Below, one piece after another: positions 23,739 through 35,345 of a stretch of 64,000 bases of DNA. The DNA is from Epiperipatus broadwayi (taxonomy: Eukaryota; Onychophora; Udeonychophora; Euonychophora; Peripatidae). The stretch is taken from positions 4,281,764 to 4,345,763 of the forward strand of contig JAQFVV010012496.1 of assembly GCA_028023455.1 (NCBI GenBank), given 5' to 3'. The notes below the pieces were generated by a model that was not told the origin of the DNA, ran no database searches, and saw only the letters and a list, made by a program, of their open reading frames with translations. How positions within the stretch are numbered: position 1 is the first letter of the stretch; every line of letters begins with the position of its first letter. The position numbers and the translations under genes were made by a program.

Positions 23739-24277
23739 AATTCAGTTCTATATATATAAACATTTTCTACTGCAAAGTCAAGTGTCAAATTTGAATAATT
23801 TCTAGACAATATTTTAATTAGATAAAAGAAAATTTGCATGTATTTCATTCTAGCTTTTTGCATACACTCAGTTCTATTTTTATGATTCTATTGTTTAAGT
23901 AAATATGATAGTAATGTGTTCTCATATATATAAATATAATTATATCTAATATCATAATTTCGTGTCCTTATTGCTGAATTAACTTGATAATTATATTTGA
24001 AAATGTGTTAATCATTAAGTTCATTAAATTTACCAATCATTAGAGTTAAAATATACTTGATAGCATTATTGTTTGTTTATCTTTAGTTTTTTTTTTTTTT
24101 ACGATTGCTAAGCATCAAATTAGCTCCTGACAATTCTTATCCATTAAAATAGAGCCATAAGAAGCTTTGGAGTCTAACTGTCTGCAACCAGCTTCTGGCT
24201 GATTAACTTCAGTTTACTTTAGGAAAACAAACAAACAAAAAATTCTATAACTTGTTTAATGAAGTTCAAATTAGTAA

Positions 24278-25570
<1,293 letters not shown>

Positions 25571-25584
25571 TAACAAGAGGAGAG

Positions 25585-25881
25585 AATAGAGTGACGTGTT
25601 ATTTATATATTGGACTATTTCCATCATCTAATATAAGTATTCAATGTCTTTAGAAAAATTTATTTTTATTTAACTATTCCAAATACATTAAACTCTTAGT
25701 AATAGCACATGTATTCCTAACCTGTGCTATTACTAACAGTTCAATGTATTTGGAATATTTATTAAATAAAGTTAAATTTTTCTAAAGACATTCAATACCC
25801 ATATTAGATGATGAAAATAGTCCAACATATAACTAAAACACCATCATCACAATCCTTCAGAAAAACAATAGAGTGACATGT
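25585..25881 (+). mobile_element. D-family foldback with 15-bp target-site duplication
   Basis: The body (25600-25866) is a hairpin with arms TATTGGACTATTTCCATCAT..., AATGTCTTTAGAAAAATTT and their inverses. The D tail (ACTAAAACACCATCATCAC) occurs on the right only. Flanks AATAGAGTGACGTGT (25585-25599) and AATAGAGTGACATGT (25867-25881) differ at one site. The tRNA-like part is absent. Confidence 0.8.
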
Positions 25882-26029
25882 ATTCAAAAATAAGATCCAA
25901 TAAATGGAAACTATCTTATGACCAAATGTAATGAGATATGATATGGAGAAATTATATTTGCATAATGAAGAGACTCAGTATTTTTCAAATTCAATGTAGA
26001 TAAATGATATGTCCTATTTCAATAAGTGT

Positions 26030-26215
26030 AATTTATAGGGTATATGATCACAGACTTTCACACCACCCACCACTCTCCACTCTATCTCATAACACTGATA
26101 CACTTGAACACATATATATTGAAAAGATAAATAATCACCAATATACGTATTTCATGCTAAACCAGCAATCATCAGTTGGTCCAGATTACCATCTCTACAC
26201 ATATATGCTATAAGT
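26030..26215 (-). mobile_element. E/F-family unit with hammerhead
   Basis: On the minus strand the unit runs from GGACCAACTGATGA through the ribozyme into TTATCTTTTCAATATATATG and then the E1 arm (GAGATAGAGTGGAGAGTGG). It thus joins the E arm to the F ribozyme. No second arm is visible. Confidence 0.7.
26138..26179 (-). ncRNA. Hammerhead ribozyme motif, E/F family
   Basis: Minus strand: CCAA, CTGATGA, a 15-nt stem-loop (TTGCTGGTTTAGCAT, four Watson-Crick pairs plus a G.U), GAA, stem III ATA-CG-TAT, cleavage A, TTGG. Stem I CCAA/TTGG is perfect as far as it goes. The closing 10.1-11.1 pair is U.U. Confidence 0.7.
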
Positions 26216-26654
26216 GCTCAAATATATATTAAGATAGCCAATCTTCATCCTCACTCCAATTCTTCAAACTCCATCCAATTGAAAATCTGAAGATGGAATG
26301 CTCAAAGGCCACCCTGAGGCTGAGATTGTTATCATTATAAATGGATAAAGTAAATGTATTTAATCTATTTTCTAGCATGCATAAATATATTTCAATTAAA
26401 ATGTATAGTGGTGCGTACTAGCTGTCAAGTTACTGATGGTAGTATCAGAACTTTTTATTAAAAATTATTTCATACTACTTTTTACATTTCAAATATATCA
26501 TCTAACCCTAAAATATTTAAACAAATATACAATATGTGAAATATCTTTTATTTATAATGACCCCTGATCTTAATTTTAAACATTTTTATAGTTATCCTAA
26601 ATTTTTTCATTATGGCTCCTGGTTTTACTTGCAAAACGAATAAACATCGAGATA

Positions 26655-26745
26655 GATGTCGGTGGTCGAGAGGTCCAGCTGCCTTACAAGCAGTTGTCCC
26701 GGGTTAGCGGGTTCGCTTCCCGGCCGATGCTATGACACAGGACAA
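26655..26745 (+). repeat. tRNA-derived retroposon, second subtype
   Basis: The tRNA-like order is kept: GTCGGTGGTCGAGAGGT, an anticodon stem-loop CTGC-CTTACAA-GCAG, an extra-arm-like insertion, GGGTTCGCTTCCCGG and CCGATGC, then TATGACACAGGAC. It shares its end with the copy at 47-198. The odd long insertion before the T arm suggests a derived SINE. Confidence 0.6.
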
Positions 26746-27497
26746 AAACATTAATCTATATAATTCTATATATATTTCTTCCTTCTTTTTAAAAGTATAA
26801 GAAGACTGTGATTATTAAATAAGATATATTGTTGTGGAAACATTAATTACTCTTACTTAACTAAATATCTGGAAAAAAAAACTATTTTTATATCTATGTA
26901 AGAATTTTATTAAAATGTGAATGAGCTATATTAAATAATCAACAATCAAAGAAGGTTTGAACTAGTATATATTTTTGATATAGCATTAATAGTTAATTTA
27001 ATCTTAACTATTAAATAGTAATATATGTGGAATTAATATTTACATTATAATAATCTTGGCTATAACATGAGTCAAATTTACCTCCTTATAGCTAAAATAA
27101 TATATGAAAAATTTTCCTTTCCATTTCATTCCCACAAGAAATAAAAATACTCCCCTTTGTTGCAACTTCAACCCAGAGAGGAAAAAATTAAAGAATAAAA
27201 ACAAAAGCTATATATATTATACTTAAATACATTAAAAATAGAAATTTATGATTGACCACATTTTCATTCAAAAGTACTTCAAAAACTGACTTTTCACATA
27301 TCTAATGCATATATATATATATATATATACATTGCCATCAGTTACTTTATGTACAATTTGAAGCAAACATGGTTTTGTATTTTTTTAATTGGTCTGTTTC
27401 TTCCTGTGATTTTTAAAGATGCGTTGTGTGGTTTCAATTTCGGTTATTCTCCATAATATAATTCTTTTTCAAATAGATTGGCTTGCAATTTTAAATT
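26746..27497. other. AT-rich region with no recognised feature
   Basis: Only short AT microsatellites (for example 27309-27328) are seen. Confidence 0.45.
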
Positions 27498-27498
27498 A

Positions 27499-28329
27499 TT
27501 TTTTTTTTAGTTTCAAATAACAACTTTATTAACACTAAGAAGATACATATGGATATCATTTAACCTCCTTCTTATTGTAGGTTACATGCTTACAATGTAT
27601 TGTGGCTCTACATGAAAACAATAAATAAGAAAACTAATGGTAAAAAATAAAAAAAAATTACATAAAAGTAAGCTACTTAGGAATTATTTGGGTCAATTAG
27701 TTGACCACCAAATTCAGAGTTTTAACAATAAATAACAATTAAATGGAAAGAACTGGATTATATTAATGTGACAATTTTAGACTCTGCATCGGAGTCATTA
27801 CGTCCAGTTAGTTAATTTTGCCATGACAGTACGATAAGTACCTAAGTGTTTTGATCTTCAAATCTCCAGTTGGTCCCATGTCTGACTGGCTGACCAGTGC
27901 TGGCATACTTTCCAATCGTATTCTTTGGCCTCACCAAATAACTTGAGAAAAAGCTCTTCTGGCTTATTATTCAATCCATTGTCAAAGACTCTCTTATTTC
28001 TCACTATCCATATAGCAAAATGTATGAAGGTGGTCAGTCTAATTTTACCATAAAGGCCACCTTTTACTGCCTTTGCGATATTTGTACCTGTAATATCAGC
28101 TTCCCTGAATCTTTTAAGGGTACAATAACGAAGATTATTCCATATTTCACATTGATCTAGGATATGGCTCATTGTCTCTTCGTTTTTATTACACATCGGG
28201 CAAATTGGATCTATTCTATATCTCTGCCTGTAACACAACAAGGGCTGCAGAAAGGAGTTTGCTATTAACTGAAAAGAGACCCTTTGATTCCTCTTGGAGG
28301 CCTTAAAGGAACCGAGCAGGGCAAATTCC
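27499..28329 (-). pseudogene. L1/Tx1-like LINE, 3' end with CCHC knuckle and poly(A)
   Basis: This is the 3' part of a LINE whose RT part lies at 31530-32440; the two are separated by the RTE insertion. The minus strand is open from about 28327 to the TGA at 27858-27860, reading GSFKASKRNQRVSFQLIANS and on into a 127-codon stretch. A C-x2-C-x8-H-x4-C knuckle (C14, C17, H26, C31 counted from 28241) sits in the typical place for the C-terminal domain of L1/R-type LINE ORF2. The 3' UTR carries an AATAAA signal (27525-27530 on minus) and ends in a 10-A tail (27499-27508). A TAG at 28329-28331 coincides with the junction to the RTE. Confidence 0.8.
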
Positions 28330-28568
28330 TAATGTCCACTTCATACATTCTTGTCATTGCAACTGTTATTACTATGTGATTATTCACATAGTATACGAAC
28401 ATGGATGGGCTGCTCACCAACACGCATTAGCCAGCATGGTGAGTTTATTGGCTTTTTACCTCTGAGTTTAAGATCAAGAAACACCATGGTCTTTCTTATC
28501 TGTGCCTGATAAGGCAGAATGAATGTTTGTGTAAATGATAAATATTTTTCCAATACATATATACAATT

Positions 28569-29603
28569 ATGACAGATAAAAATAAAGCATGGCCCTTATT
28601 CCCAGGAAGCTGTAAAGTCACCAACCAAGGCAGCGGTTGGTGGCTGAAGGCAGAGGGTGCTAAGAATCCCCTCATTGTGGACCCAGGCTGCCAATTGATG
28701 ACGACTTTTTATTTAGATACTTACAACTGCAGCTCACTTTCAAGTGAAGGAAGATTGCAAGAATTAGAAGAACTGTCTTATATTAAATGGGACATTATTG
28801 GACTTTGTGAAGTTAGAAGAAAAGGAGAAGAAACAATTGATTTAAAAAGTGGACATATACTCTATTATAAAGGCACACATATTGGAAATACAAGTGGAGT
28901 AGGATTCATTATAAATAAAAAGTGGAAGAACATTATTGTGGAGATTGATGGTGTATTGGCAAGATTAGTTATACAACTTAATAGCAGATACCAAATGCAG
29001 ATAATTCAGGTTTATGCCCCAACAAGTTCTCATAGTGATGAAGTAGTAGAAGATTTTTATATGGATGTACAAAAGGCTTTTGATCAGAGTAAACAACATT
29101 TTAAAATTGTTATGGGAGACTTTAATGCTAGAATTGGTAGACAAATGAAAGATGAAATTGCTGTAGGTAATTTTGGTTATGGTAATAGAAATGAGAGAGG
29201 ACATAGACTTGTGGAGTTTGCAGAAAAAGAAAAACTTTATATTATGAATTCATTTTTTGAGAAAAATATTAAAAGGAAATGGACATGGAAGCATCCAAAT
29301 GAAGGTACAGCAGAGTTGGATTATATTTTGACTAACAGAAAATACATAGTTCAAGATTGTAATGTTCTTAATAAATTTAACACAGGAAGTGATCATCGAT
29401 TAGTAAGGTGTAAGTTACGTGTTAATGTAAAACTAGAGAGACAAAAATTCTTAAGAAAAACAATATTTACAGTTGATATTCCTAATCTTCAGAAACATTC
29501 TAATGAATTTAAATTAGAACTTACAAATAGGTTTCAAGTGTTAGAAGATTTTGAACATGATTCAGATTTGAATGAAATTAATATGAAAATAGCTGTTACA
29601 TAG
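28569..29603 (+). CDS. RTE endonuclease domain (apurinic-type)
   Basis: The 344-codon frame has the exonuclease-endonuclease-phosphatase fold motifs: YNCSSLSSEGRLQELEEL (strand 1), IIGLCEVRRKG with the catalytic Glu, QVYAPTS, GDFNARIG (catalytic Asp and Asn, about residue 183), TWKHPNEGTAELDYIL, and SDHRLVRCKL with the catalytic Asp-His near the end. The enzyme would nick target DNA for target-primed reverse transcription. The first 55 residues do not look like the family and may be 5' UTR read as protein. The frame ends at a stop created by the 11-bp duplication; without it, it would run on into the linker. Confidence 0.88.
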   Translation: MTDKNKAWPLFPGSCKVTNQGSGWWLKAEGAKNPLIVDPGCQLMTTFYLDTYNCSSLSSEGRLQELEELSYIKWDIIGLCEVRRKGEETIDLKSGHILYYKGTHIGNTSGVGFIINKKWKNIIVEIDGVLARLVIQLNSRYQMQIIQVYAPTSSHSDEVVEDFYMDVQKAFDQSKQHFKIVMGDFNARIGRQMKDEIAVGNFGYGNRNERGHRLVEFAEKEKLYIMNSFFEKNIKRKWTWKHPNEGTAELDYILTNRKYIVQDCNVLNKFNTGSDHRLVRCKLRVNVKLERQKFLRKTIFTVDIPNLQKHSNEFKLELTNRFQVLEDFEHDSDLNEINMKIAVT

Positions 29604-29656
29604 CTGTTACACTTTTAAAAACTGCAACAAACATAGCTGGTAGAAAAAAGCAGCAA

Positions 29657-30136
29657 TTGACTAATAAAATTTCTACTGAGACTAGAGAATTTATGAAGAA
29701 AAGAAGGAATATGAAGATATACAAAAATGTTGTATTAAAAAGAATTGAATATCTCGAATTTTGTAAAATGGTATGGAAAAGAGTTGAAAATGATATAAGA
29801 AAGTATAACTGTGAAATAGCAAGGAAAGCTGTAGAAGAAAATAAAAGTCTCAAAAATGTTAAAGAACATTTTGGTATTGGTAGGAAATTTATATCTGCAA
29901 TAAGAAAAAAAGATGGAATTATTACTAAAAAGAGAGATGACATCATGAAATTGGTAGAAGATTTTTATCAAGAATTATATAGTAATAAAGAACAAGTACA
30001 TCCTATATCTATTACATCTTCCGAATTGCCCAGAATTTTAAATGAAGAAGTGAGACATGCAATTAAGTGTATGAAGAAAGAAAAGGCTCCAGGAAATGAT
30101 GGAATTATAATTGATATATTAAAAGAAGCAGGTTAA
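29657..30136 (+). CDS. RTE linker and start of reverse transcriptase
   Basis: The 159-codon frame is rich in Lys and Glu and precedes the palm. It contains DDIMKLVEDFYQELYSNKEQ, ELPRILNEEVRHAIKCMKKE and KAPGNDGI, the last being the RT motif upstream of the palm (KAPGxDGI). It ends at an in-frame TAA two codons before the next segment continues in the same frame. Confidence 0.85.
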   Translation: MTNKISTETREFMKKRRNMKIYKNVVLKRIEYLEFCKMVWKRVENDIRKYNCEIARKAVEENKSLKNVKEHFGIGRKFISAIRKKDGIITKKRDDIMKLVEDFYQELYSNKEQVHPISITSSELPRILNEEVRHAIKCMKKEKAPGNDGIIIDILKEAG

Positions 30137-30139
30137 AAA

Positions 30140-30886
30140 ATGGAAACAATTTTAGCAAAGTTATATACCAAATGTCTAAATGATAAAGATGTACCAGAAG
30201 ATTGGAAGAATGCAGTAATAATATTAATATTTAAAAAAGGTGATAAAGAAGATATTAGAAATTACAGACCTATCAGCCTTTTATCAGTTTTATATAAAAT
30301 TTTTACCAAGATAATTACAACTCGTCTACAGAGAACTTTGGATTTCCACCAACCAAGAGAACAAGCTGGATTTAAAAGTGGTTTTAGTACAATAGATCAT
30401 ATCCAGGTATTGAGAGAAGTCATAGAAAGGACAAATGAGTATGAGTTGTCATTATGTTTTGGATTTGTAGATTATGAAAAGGCATTCGATTCTATACACA
30501 TTTCTTCAGTGATTAAAGCATTGGATCATCAAGGTATAGATCCAGGATATTGTCATATTTTAAAGAATATTTATAAAAATGCAACAGCAACAATTAGATT
30601 ACATAATGATACTGGAAAAATCAACATTGAGAAAGGTGTAAGACAAGGTGACTCCATATCTCCAAAACTCTTTACAGCAGTGCTGCAAGAAGTATTTTGT
30701 GGATTAAAATGGGAAACTAAAGGAGTGAAAGTAAATGGAGAGTATTTAAGTCATTTAGATTTTACAGATGATGTAGTTGTTTTTGCAAATAATGCTTCAG
30801 AGCTGCAGGAAATGTTGCAGGAGTTAGCAGATGAAAGTAGAAAAGTAGGACTAAAGATAAATGTTAAAAAGACAAATAATGTTTAA
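30140..30886 (+). CDS. RTE reverse transcriptase palm domain
   Basis: The 248-codon frame carries the RT blocks in order: WKNAVIILIFKKGDKEDIRN, YRPISLLSVLYKIF, QAGFKSGFSTIDHI, motif A FVDYEKAFDSI, motif B RQGDSISPKLF, motif C DFTDDVVVFANNA and GLKINVKKT. Motif C reads FTDD where FADD is usual, but both Asp residues remain. Its frame joins the preceding segment across one stop codon. The end is a frameshift; the following 92-codon frame (30861-31139) supplies YKYLGQIINTDG and the thumb-like region. Confidence 0.9.
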   Translation: METILAKLYTKCLNDKDVPEDWKNAVIILIFKKGDKEDIRNYRPISLLSVLYKIFTKIITTRLQRTLDFHQPREQAGFKSGFSTIDHIQVLREVIERTNEYELSLCFGFVDYEKAFDSIHISSVIKALDHQGIDPGYCHILKNIYKNATATIRLHNDTGKINIEKGVRQGDSISPKLFTAVLQEVFCGLKWETKGVKVNGEYLSHLDFTDDVVVFANNASELQEMLQELADESRKVGLKINVKKTNNV

Positions 30887-31139
30887 TCAATTTGCTCAAA
30901 ATATGAAAATAAAGATTGATTATGAAGAATTAGAAGACGTTAACAGTTACAAATACCTTGGTCAGATTATTAATACAGATGGAAACATAATGGAGGAAAT
31001 TAATCATAGAATTAAACTTGGTTGGAGTGCTTTTGGTAGAAATAACTTGATACTAAAAGGAAATATGCCTATGTGTTTGAAAAGGATGTTTTTTAACAAA
31101 TGTGTTTTACCAGTTCTTACTTATGGATCTAAGACTTGA
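30861..31139 (+). CDS. RTE reverse transcriptase thumb segment
   Basis: This out-of-phase continuation reads VNSYKYLGQIINTDGNIMEE, then INHRIKLGWSAFG.., LPVLTYGSKT. The YLG motif and YGS(K/E)TW are standard in RTE and related LINEs. It ends at TGA where TGG is expected, after which C-terminal homology continues to about 31500. Confidence 0.85.
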   Translation: MLKRQIMFNQFAQNMKIKIDYEELEDVNSYKYLGQIINTDGNIMEEINHRIKLGWSAFGRNNLILKGNMPMCLKRMFFNKCVLPVLTYGSKT

Positions 31140-31529
31140 ACACTTAATAGAAGAGCAATACAGAGACTTCAGACCACTCAAAGGAGTATGGAGAGATGTA
31201 TGTTGGGAGTAACAAGAAGAGATCGAAAACGCAATGTATGAGTAAGACAACAAACAGGTGTTACTGACCTTATTGAAAAAATTAAAAGATTGAAATGGAG
31301 TTGGGCTGGACATATTGCTAGAAGAGATGATAATAGATGGACAATTGAAATTTTAAACTGGATTCCAAGAGATTGTAAAAGACCCAGAAAGAGGTCACGT
31401 GAGATGGATGGATGAAATAAGAAAATGTGCAGGGGTGTTGTGGAAAAGAGAAGCTAAAAATCGGAGATGGATTAAACTTGGAGAGACCTTCATCCTGCAG
31501 TGGATTGATAATGGTTGATGATGATGAAC

Positions 31530-32440
31530 ACAGCAAGGTGCATGTTGGGAAGGCTCCGAGGTTGACTTTTATCAGGAAATCCACCAGCTTCGGTTAGAGT
31601 CTTATCCTTTTTGCCAACCTAGCAAACCTGAGAATGTTGATTGAGAGAAGACTCTCCACTGTTGACTCATTGTTTTGTGTCATACTAAATGCTTCCCAAT
31701 AGTTAAGCTTGAAGCCAAACATAGTGGCTGATATATTAGTTTTCCCTACAATCATTGACACTTGTTGTTGCAGCCAAATGCTTGTTTGTTTGGGCGAAGG
31801 ACGATCCGTTGGTTTTACCTTCACCAATGGCAAGGGGCTTTCCATATATGGGTTTTGGCTAAATAATTTTACTAGTATATTATATGTCCTTTGAAATAGG
31901 AATGTGGAGATTGAATGTAGTCCAAGCCCGTTATGAGCCTTCGGTTTTTGGAGAAGACTGAGACTTATGACTGGGGCTTTTCCTCCCCAACATAGTCTTC
32001 TGCATTGAGTTTTCACCTTGTGAATGAATGCCCTTGTAGGGGAAAACCCATCCAGAAAATATGTGATTTTTGGCAATACTACGTCATTGAGAAGGGCGAC
32101 CTTTCCCAATAATGACAACCGGACCTTTGATAGCGAGGTAACTGAGTTTACAACTTTCTTTAACAGGGATTCTTCAAGCTCCTTCCTCATGATGTAAGGG
32201 GGGGAGGCCAACATGAATCCTAGAAACTTTTGTGGAGTTGCTCTGAATCTCCCCAGGAGTTGCTTTCCTGATTTGATTGACCACATAGCCGACTTGGCCT
32301 CATTGACTCTTAGACCAAATTCACTAGCAAAGCGATCCAAGATATCCTCTAGCCCAGAAAACTCATCCTGAGATGAGAGAAACACCACCACATCATCCAT
32401 GTAGGAAACTTGATGAATGTTCTCTCTCAGCAAAAATTTT
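31530..32440 (-). pseudogene. L1/Tx1-like LINE reverse transcriptase, 5'-truncated
   Basis: The open frame of 279 codons (32433 to 31594) starts just upstream of YMDDVVVFLS, the RT catalytic motif C, so motifs A and B and the endonuclease are missing. Then follow GLRVNEAKSAMW, KFLGFML, RLSLLGKVALLNDVVLPKI, RRLCWGGKAPVISLSLLQKP and NGLGLHSI, the post-palm pattern of L1/Tx1 elements. After a single stop (31594-31596) the same frame continues as DFLIKVNLGAFPTCTLL up to the RTE junction, and the C-terminal part resumes at 28327. A 5' truncation near 32440 fits target-primed reverse transcription. Confidence 0.85.
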
Positions 32441-33170
32441 TTATAAGATTTTGGTCACCTTTTATATAAAGTAAAACTCAGGTAATAAAGCAAACCATCT
32501 CTGCATCAGGTCAACATATTTTGTAGAATTTCAAACTTTATACTAAATTTGAGTGAATAATGATAATGAATATATATTTAGTACCTGCCTAATGTCTATC
32601 ATAAACAATCTAAATGCAAAAATTTGAATATGAATTCATTTTTAATGTATTATTATTTTGTATATTTTCTTTAGGTTAATTGCATTATTGCAAATATACT
32701 TCTTGGTATTAAATGTATAATCATGAAATGCGCAATTTTATAACCATGGCATTGAATGCTAGAGACAATATATGTTCAAATTAGTGCTTAATTGTAAATA
32801 TATACATATTTTCAAAGTTTATCAGGAATTAACCAAAGTATAGCTTTAAAGTATTTGAATACAGTTATATTATGTTACACCCAAAACATTTAGACATTTG
32901 GGTGGATGATATGTGTTAATACTTATGGTATTTATCCTCTACAAATGATTGGAATTGCCCAGAATTGTCATTCTTCACACAAAAAAATATTTAAAAATAC
33001 GAGTTATTCATCATCAATAAAGTGCAGATATGTTATTCATTGTTGGGTAATTTCTAGTTTAATGAATGACAAATAAAAAATATTAATATATGTCCATTAA
33101 GTGGTTTGTGTCAAAGTTGTGAGGGCAGCGAGTTTGACACCTATCAATTAAACTGTAATAATTTGCTACC
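32441..33170. other. AT-rich region with no recognised feature
   Basis: No gene or classified repeat could be supported. Confidence 0.45.
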
Positions 33171-33174
33171 TATA

Positions 33175-33310
33175 TATACTGAAAAATGATAAAGATTTGT
33201 ATAAGAGATTGTGAACTTAGCCAACTGATGACTGCCAGTTCAGCATGAAATATGCATCTTGGTGGTCATACATCTTTTTCATATGCCTTTGGTCGTATGT
33301 TTATAAGTAC
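33175..33310 (+). mobile_element. F-family unit with hammerhead
   Basis: A short single unit carries the ribozyme at its centre, then CATCTTTTTCATATGCC and GGTCGTATGTTTATAAG, matching the downstream part of the 39.5-kb unit (TTATCTTTTTCACATGT.., GGTCATGTGTATCAG). Its ends are not resolved. Confidence 0.6.
33221..33262 (+). ncRNA. Hammerhead ribozyme motif, F family
   Basis: CCAA (33221-33224), CTGATGA (33225-33231), stem-loop II CTGCCAGTTCAGCAT, GAA (33247-33249), stem III AT..AT, cleavage C (33258), TTGG. The triplet is AUC and all core residues are present. Confidence 0.7.
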
Positions 33311-33665
33311 ATCCCTCCACAAGGTATTAAAAGTGGATAGAAACAAGTCCCTACCTTAAGTGAGGGTGGGTTGGTGAAAGTTTCATTCCAGAAATAATTA
33401 TTCATTATTGGATTATCTCTAGTGGAATGAATAACTAATAAAAATTATTACTAATTCAAACAAGTTTCAAAGTAAAAGTTATTTTAACGGTGTGATCTAG
33501 TGATCCAAGAAATGTTGATCAAATGCTAATATGATTTAAATACATGATGTTTTTTTTTTTTTGTAAATAATTTCTAAAATATATTAAGGCCATTGTCATT
33601 CTAGGATTTTATAATAACAATGTTTTGTTATCACTTTATAATGGAATACTTGAAATCTTATTCTA

Positions 33666-33911
33666 TATATAAGCATTTAAACAAAGCAAAGCAAAACTCC
33701 ATATAGTAGTGCCACCTGTGCTAAACAGAGTAATCAATGGATGCCAGAAGGCTTGTGCATAAAATCCCTATCTAATGCCTACTCATCCATTGATTACTCT
33801 GTTTAGCACAGGTGGCACTACTATATGGAGTTTTGTTTGCTTTGTTTATAAACAATTATGTGCTAGTATTGGAGATGTGATCATGTGATGCTTGCTGGTA
33901 TATAAGCATTT
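33666..33911 (-). mobile_element. Foldback element A6 with exact 13-bp target-site duplication
   Basis: TATATAAGCATTT is repeated exactly at 33666-33678 and 33899-33911. Arms GCAAAGCAAAACTCCATATA and inverse are separated by only about 60 bp, so the ribozyme region is deleted. The tail (AACAATTATGTGCTAGTATT..GTGATCATGTGATGCTT) is on the right only. A clear example of the shared architecture. Confidence 0.85.
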
Positions 33912-34383
33912 TTAAAAAATTTACCAGTAAAGATTAACTAACACATAAATTTGATGTTTTGTATATAAAGAATCTCTCATGTGCTGGGTGTGCTTTTGAC
34001 CTGTACAGTTGTAAAATATAAGTCAGTCTTTCTTGAGCATGAACAGGAATGCAGTCACACTTTCAACCCCGTAAACATAAAATAGTATACTTGAAGTGCA
34101 ATGATAGAAAGCATAAGATTAAAAAGATAAGACAAACCATTAATAACACTCATACTATCAATAAGAAAGGTTCTAGTGTAACATTACTAAAGAAATAAAA
34201 TATTTAAATTTATGAATTTACATAACAATATTCAAATGATATTCAAATATGACAGTTCCTGCTACTACACAAGAATTGTATGAATCTGACCATTCAGGCT
34301 GAAATCATGCTCAGAAACTTCAAGGTTCTTTGTATATAGACCTTTGAATTTATGTGTTAATTAATCTCTTCTGGCAAAGTGTT

Positions 34384-34385
<2 letters not shown>

Positions 34386-34418
<33 letters not shown>

Positions 34419-34431
34419 CCTATTTGTATAT

Positions 34432-34477
<46 letters not shown>

Positions 34478-34493
34478 ATTACAAATAGGATAA
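34386..34493. repeat. (AT)n palindrome flanked by TTATCCTATTTGTA
   Basis: Two (TA)n runs flank TTATCCTATTTGTATATCC, whose inverse GGATTACAAATAGGATAAG follows. It would extrude as a cruciform. Confidence 0.85.
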
Positions 34494-34660
34494 GTAAAGA
34501 ATTAATACTCTTTGAATTAAAATCTTATTGTGAAAAATTCAATGTGTGATTATACATTTTTGATTTATTTATTTTATTACAGCTAAAAGATATATAAAAA
34601 TCAAAATAATTATCTGTTAACCTTGCCACTTTATGAAATTTGATGTAATATAAAAACCCA

Positions 34661-34801
34661 TGGTATACTCTCTTTTTTCACAGAGGCAAAACTCTCCATA
34701 CAGTTGCACTACTCAGTGACTTGTTTCTAGCTGTGGCTTTCATCAGTGAGAAGCCTTGGATCTGAATGGTGATTATGTGATGTTTGATGGTATACCCTCT
34801 T
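34661..34801 (-). mobile_element. Short A-family element A7 with 14-bp target-site duplication
   Basis: Flanks TGGTATACTCTCTT (34661-34674) and TGGTATACCCTCTT (34788-34801) differ at one site. The body has both asymmetric family-A ends (AGAGGCAAAACTCTCCATAC and GGTGATTATGTGATGTTT) but only a partial, degenerate ribozyme and no second arm. Confidence 0.8.
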
Positions 34802-35345
34802 ATAAATTTTATGAATCTGATGTTTAGAATATTATTACATGATTAATTATTCTCAAGTATTAAAAAGATATTTTTCCATCGAAGTTGAGTCATATAGATT
34901 TCAGTACTTGAAATGATAAAGATGTGTAGTCCCTATCAAAAAGAAAAGGTACACATAAAACATAATATCTCCTGTTATATCTTGCCTAATTGTTAGACTT
35001 GACATATAGAAAATGTATAATACATATAATGTATTAGAAAATTATAGTTGTAATTAGATTTTTTATTAAAATTTAAATTGCAAATAAATTGTAGAATATT
35101 TAGTGTTTATTTAATAATTGAATACCAAGTCTTGTTTAAAAAAACTTCAAGATTTTTTACTTATAGCAGTAAAACAATCTAAATAAAAAGAATGATTTAC
35201 TATGTTTCATAAAATAAGTTTTAGTAATTTTGTTTACATTATAATTTTGATTAATAATAATAGGATACTAATTATTAATAGATTTTTTTGAGGTGATATT
35301 TATCTAAAGTGAACAAGTGAAATTCTATGAACAAGAATAAGAGTA

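Larger units (their letters stand above)
28330..31530 (+). pseudogene. Nearly full-length RTE-clade retrotransposon, inactivated
   Basis: The element encodes an endonuclease followed by a reverse transcriptase, in broken frames. It ends in the conserved C-terminal block (TTQRSMERCMLGVTRRD.., WAGHIARRDDNRWT, LGETFILQWIDNG) and a GATGATGATG tail instead of poly(A), as is usual for RTE elements. Its length of about 3.2 kb fits the clade. Lesions visible: an 11-bp tandem duplication (TAGCTGTTACA twice, 29592-29613) that shifts frame; an in-frame TAA at 30134-30136; a frameshift near 30870-30885; TGA for TGG at 31137-31139; TGA for an Arg codon near 31239; and loss of two bases near 31390. It sits inside an L1/Tx1-like LINE of opposite orientation, so it is the younger of the two. 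Related fragments lie at 1.7, 10.4, 12.7 and 52.5-56.4 kb. Confidence 0.9.
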
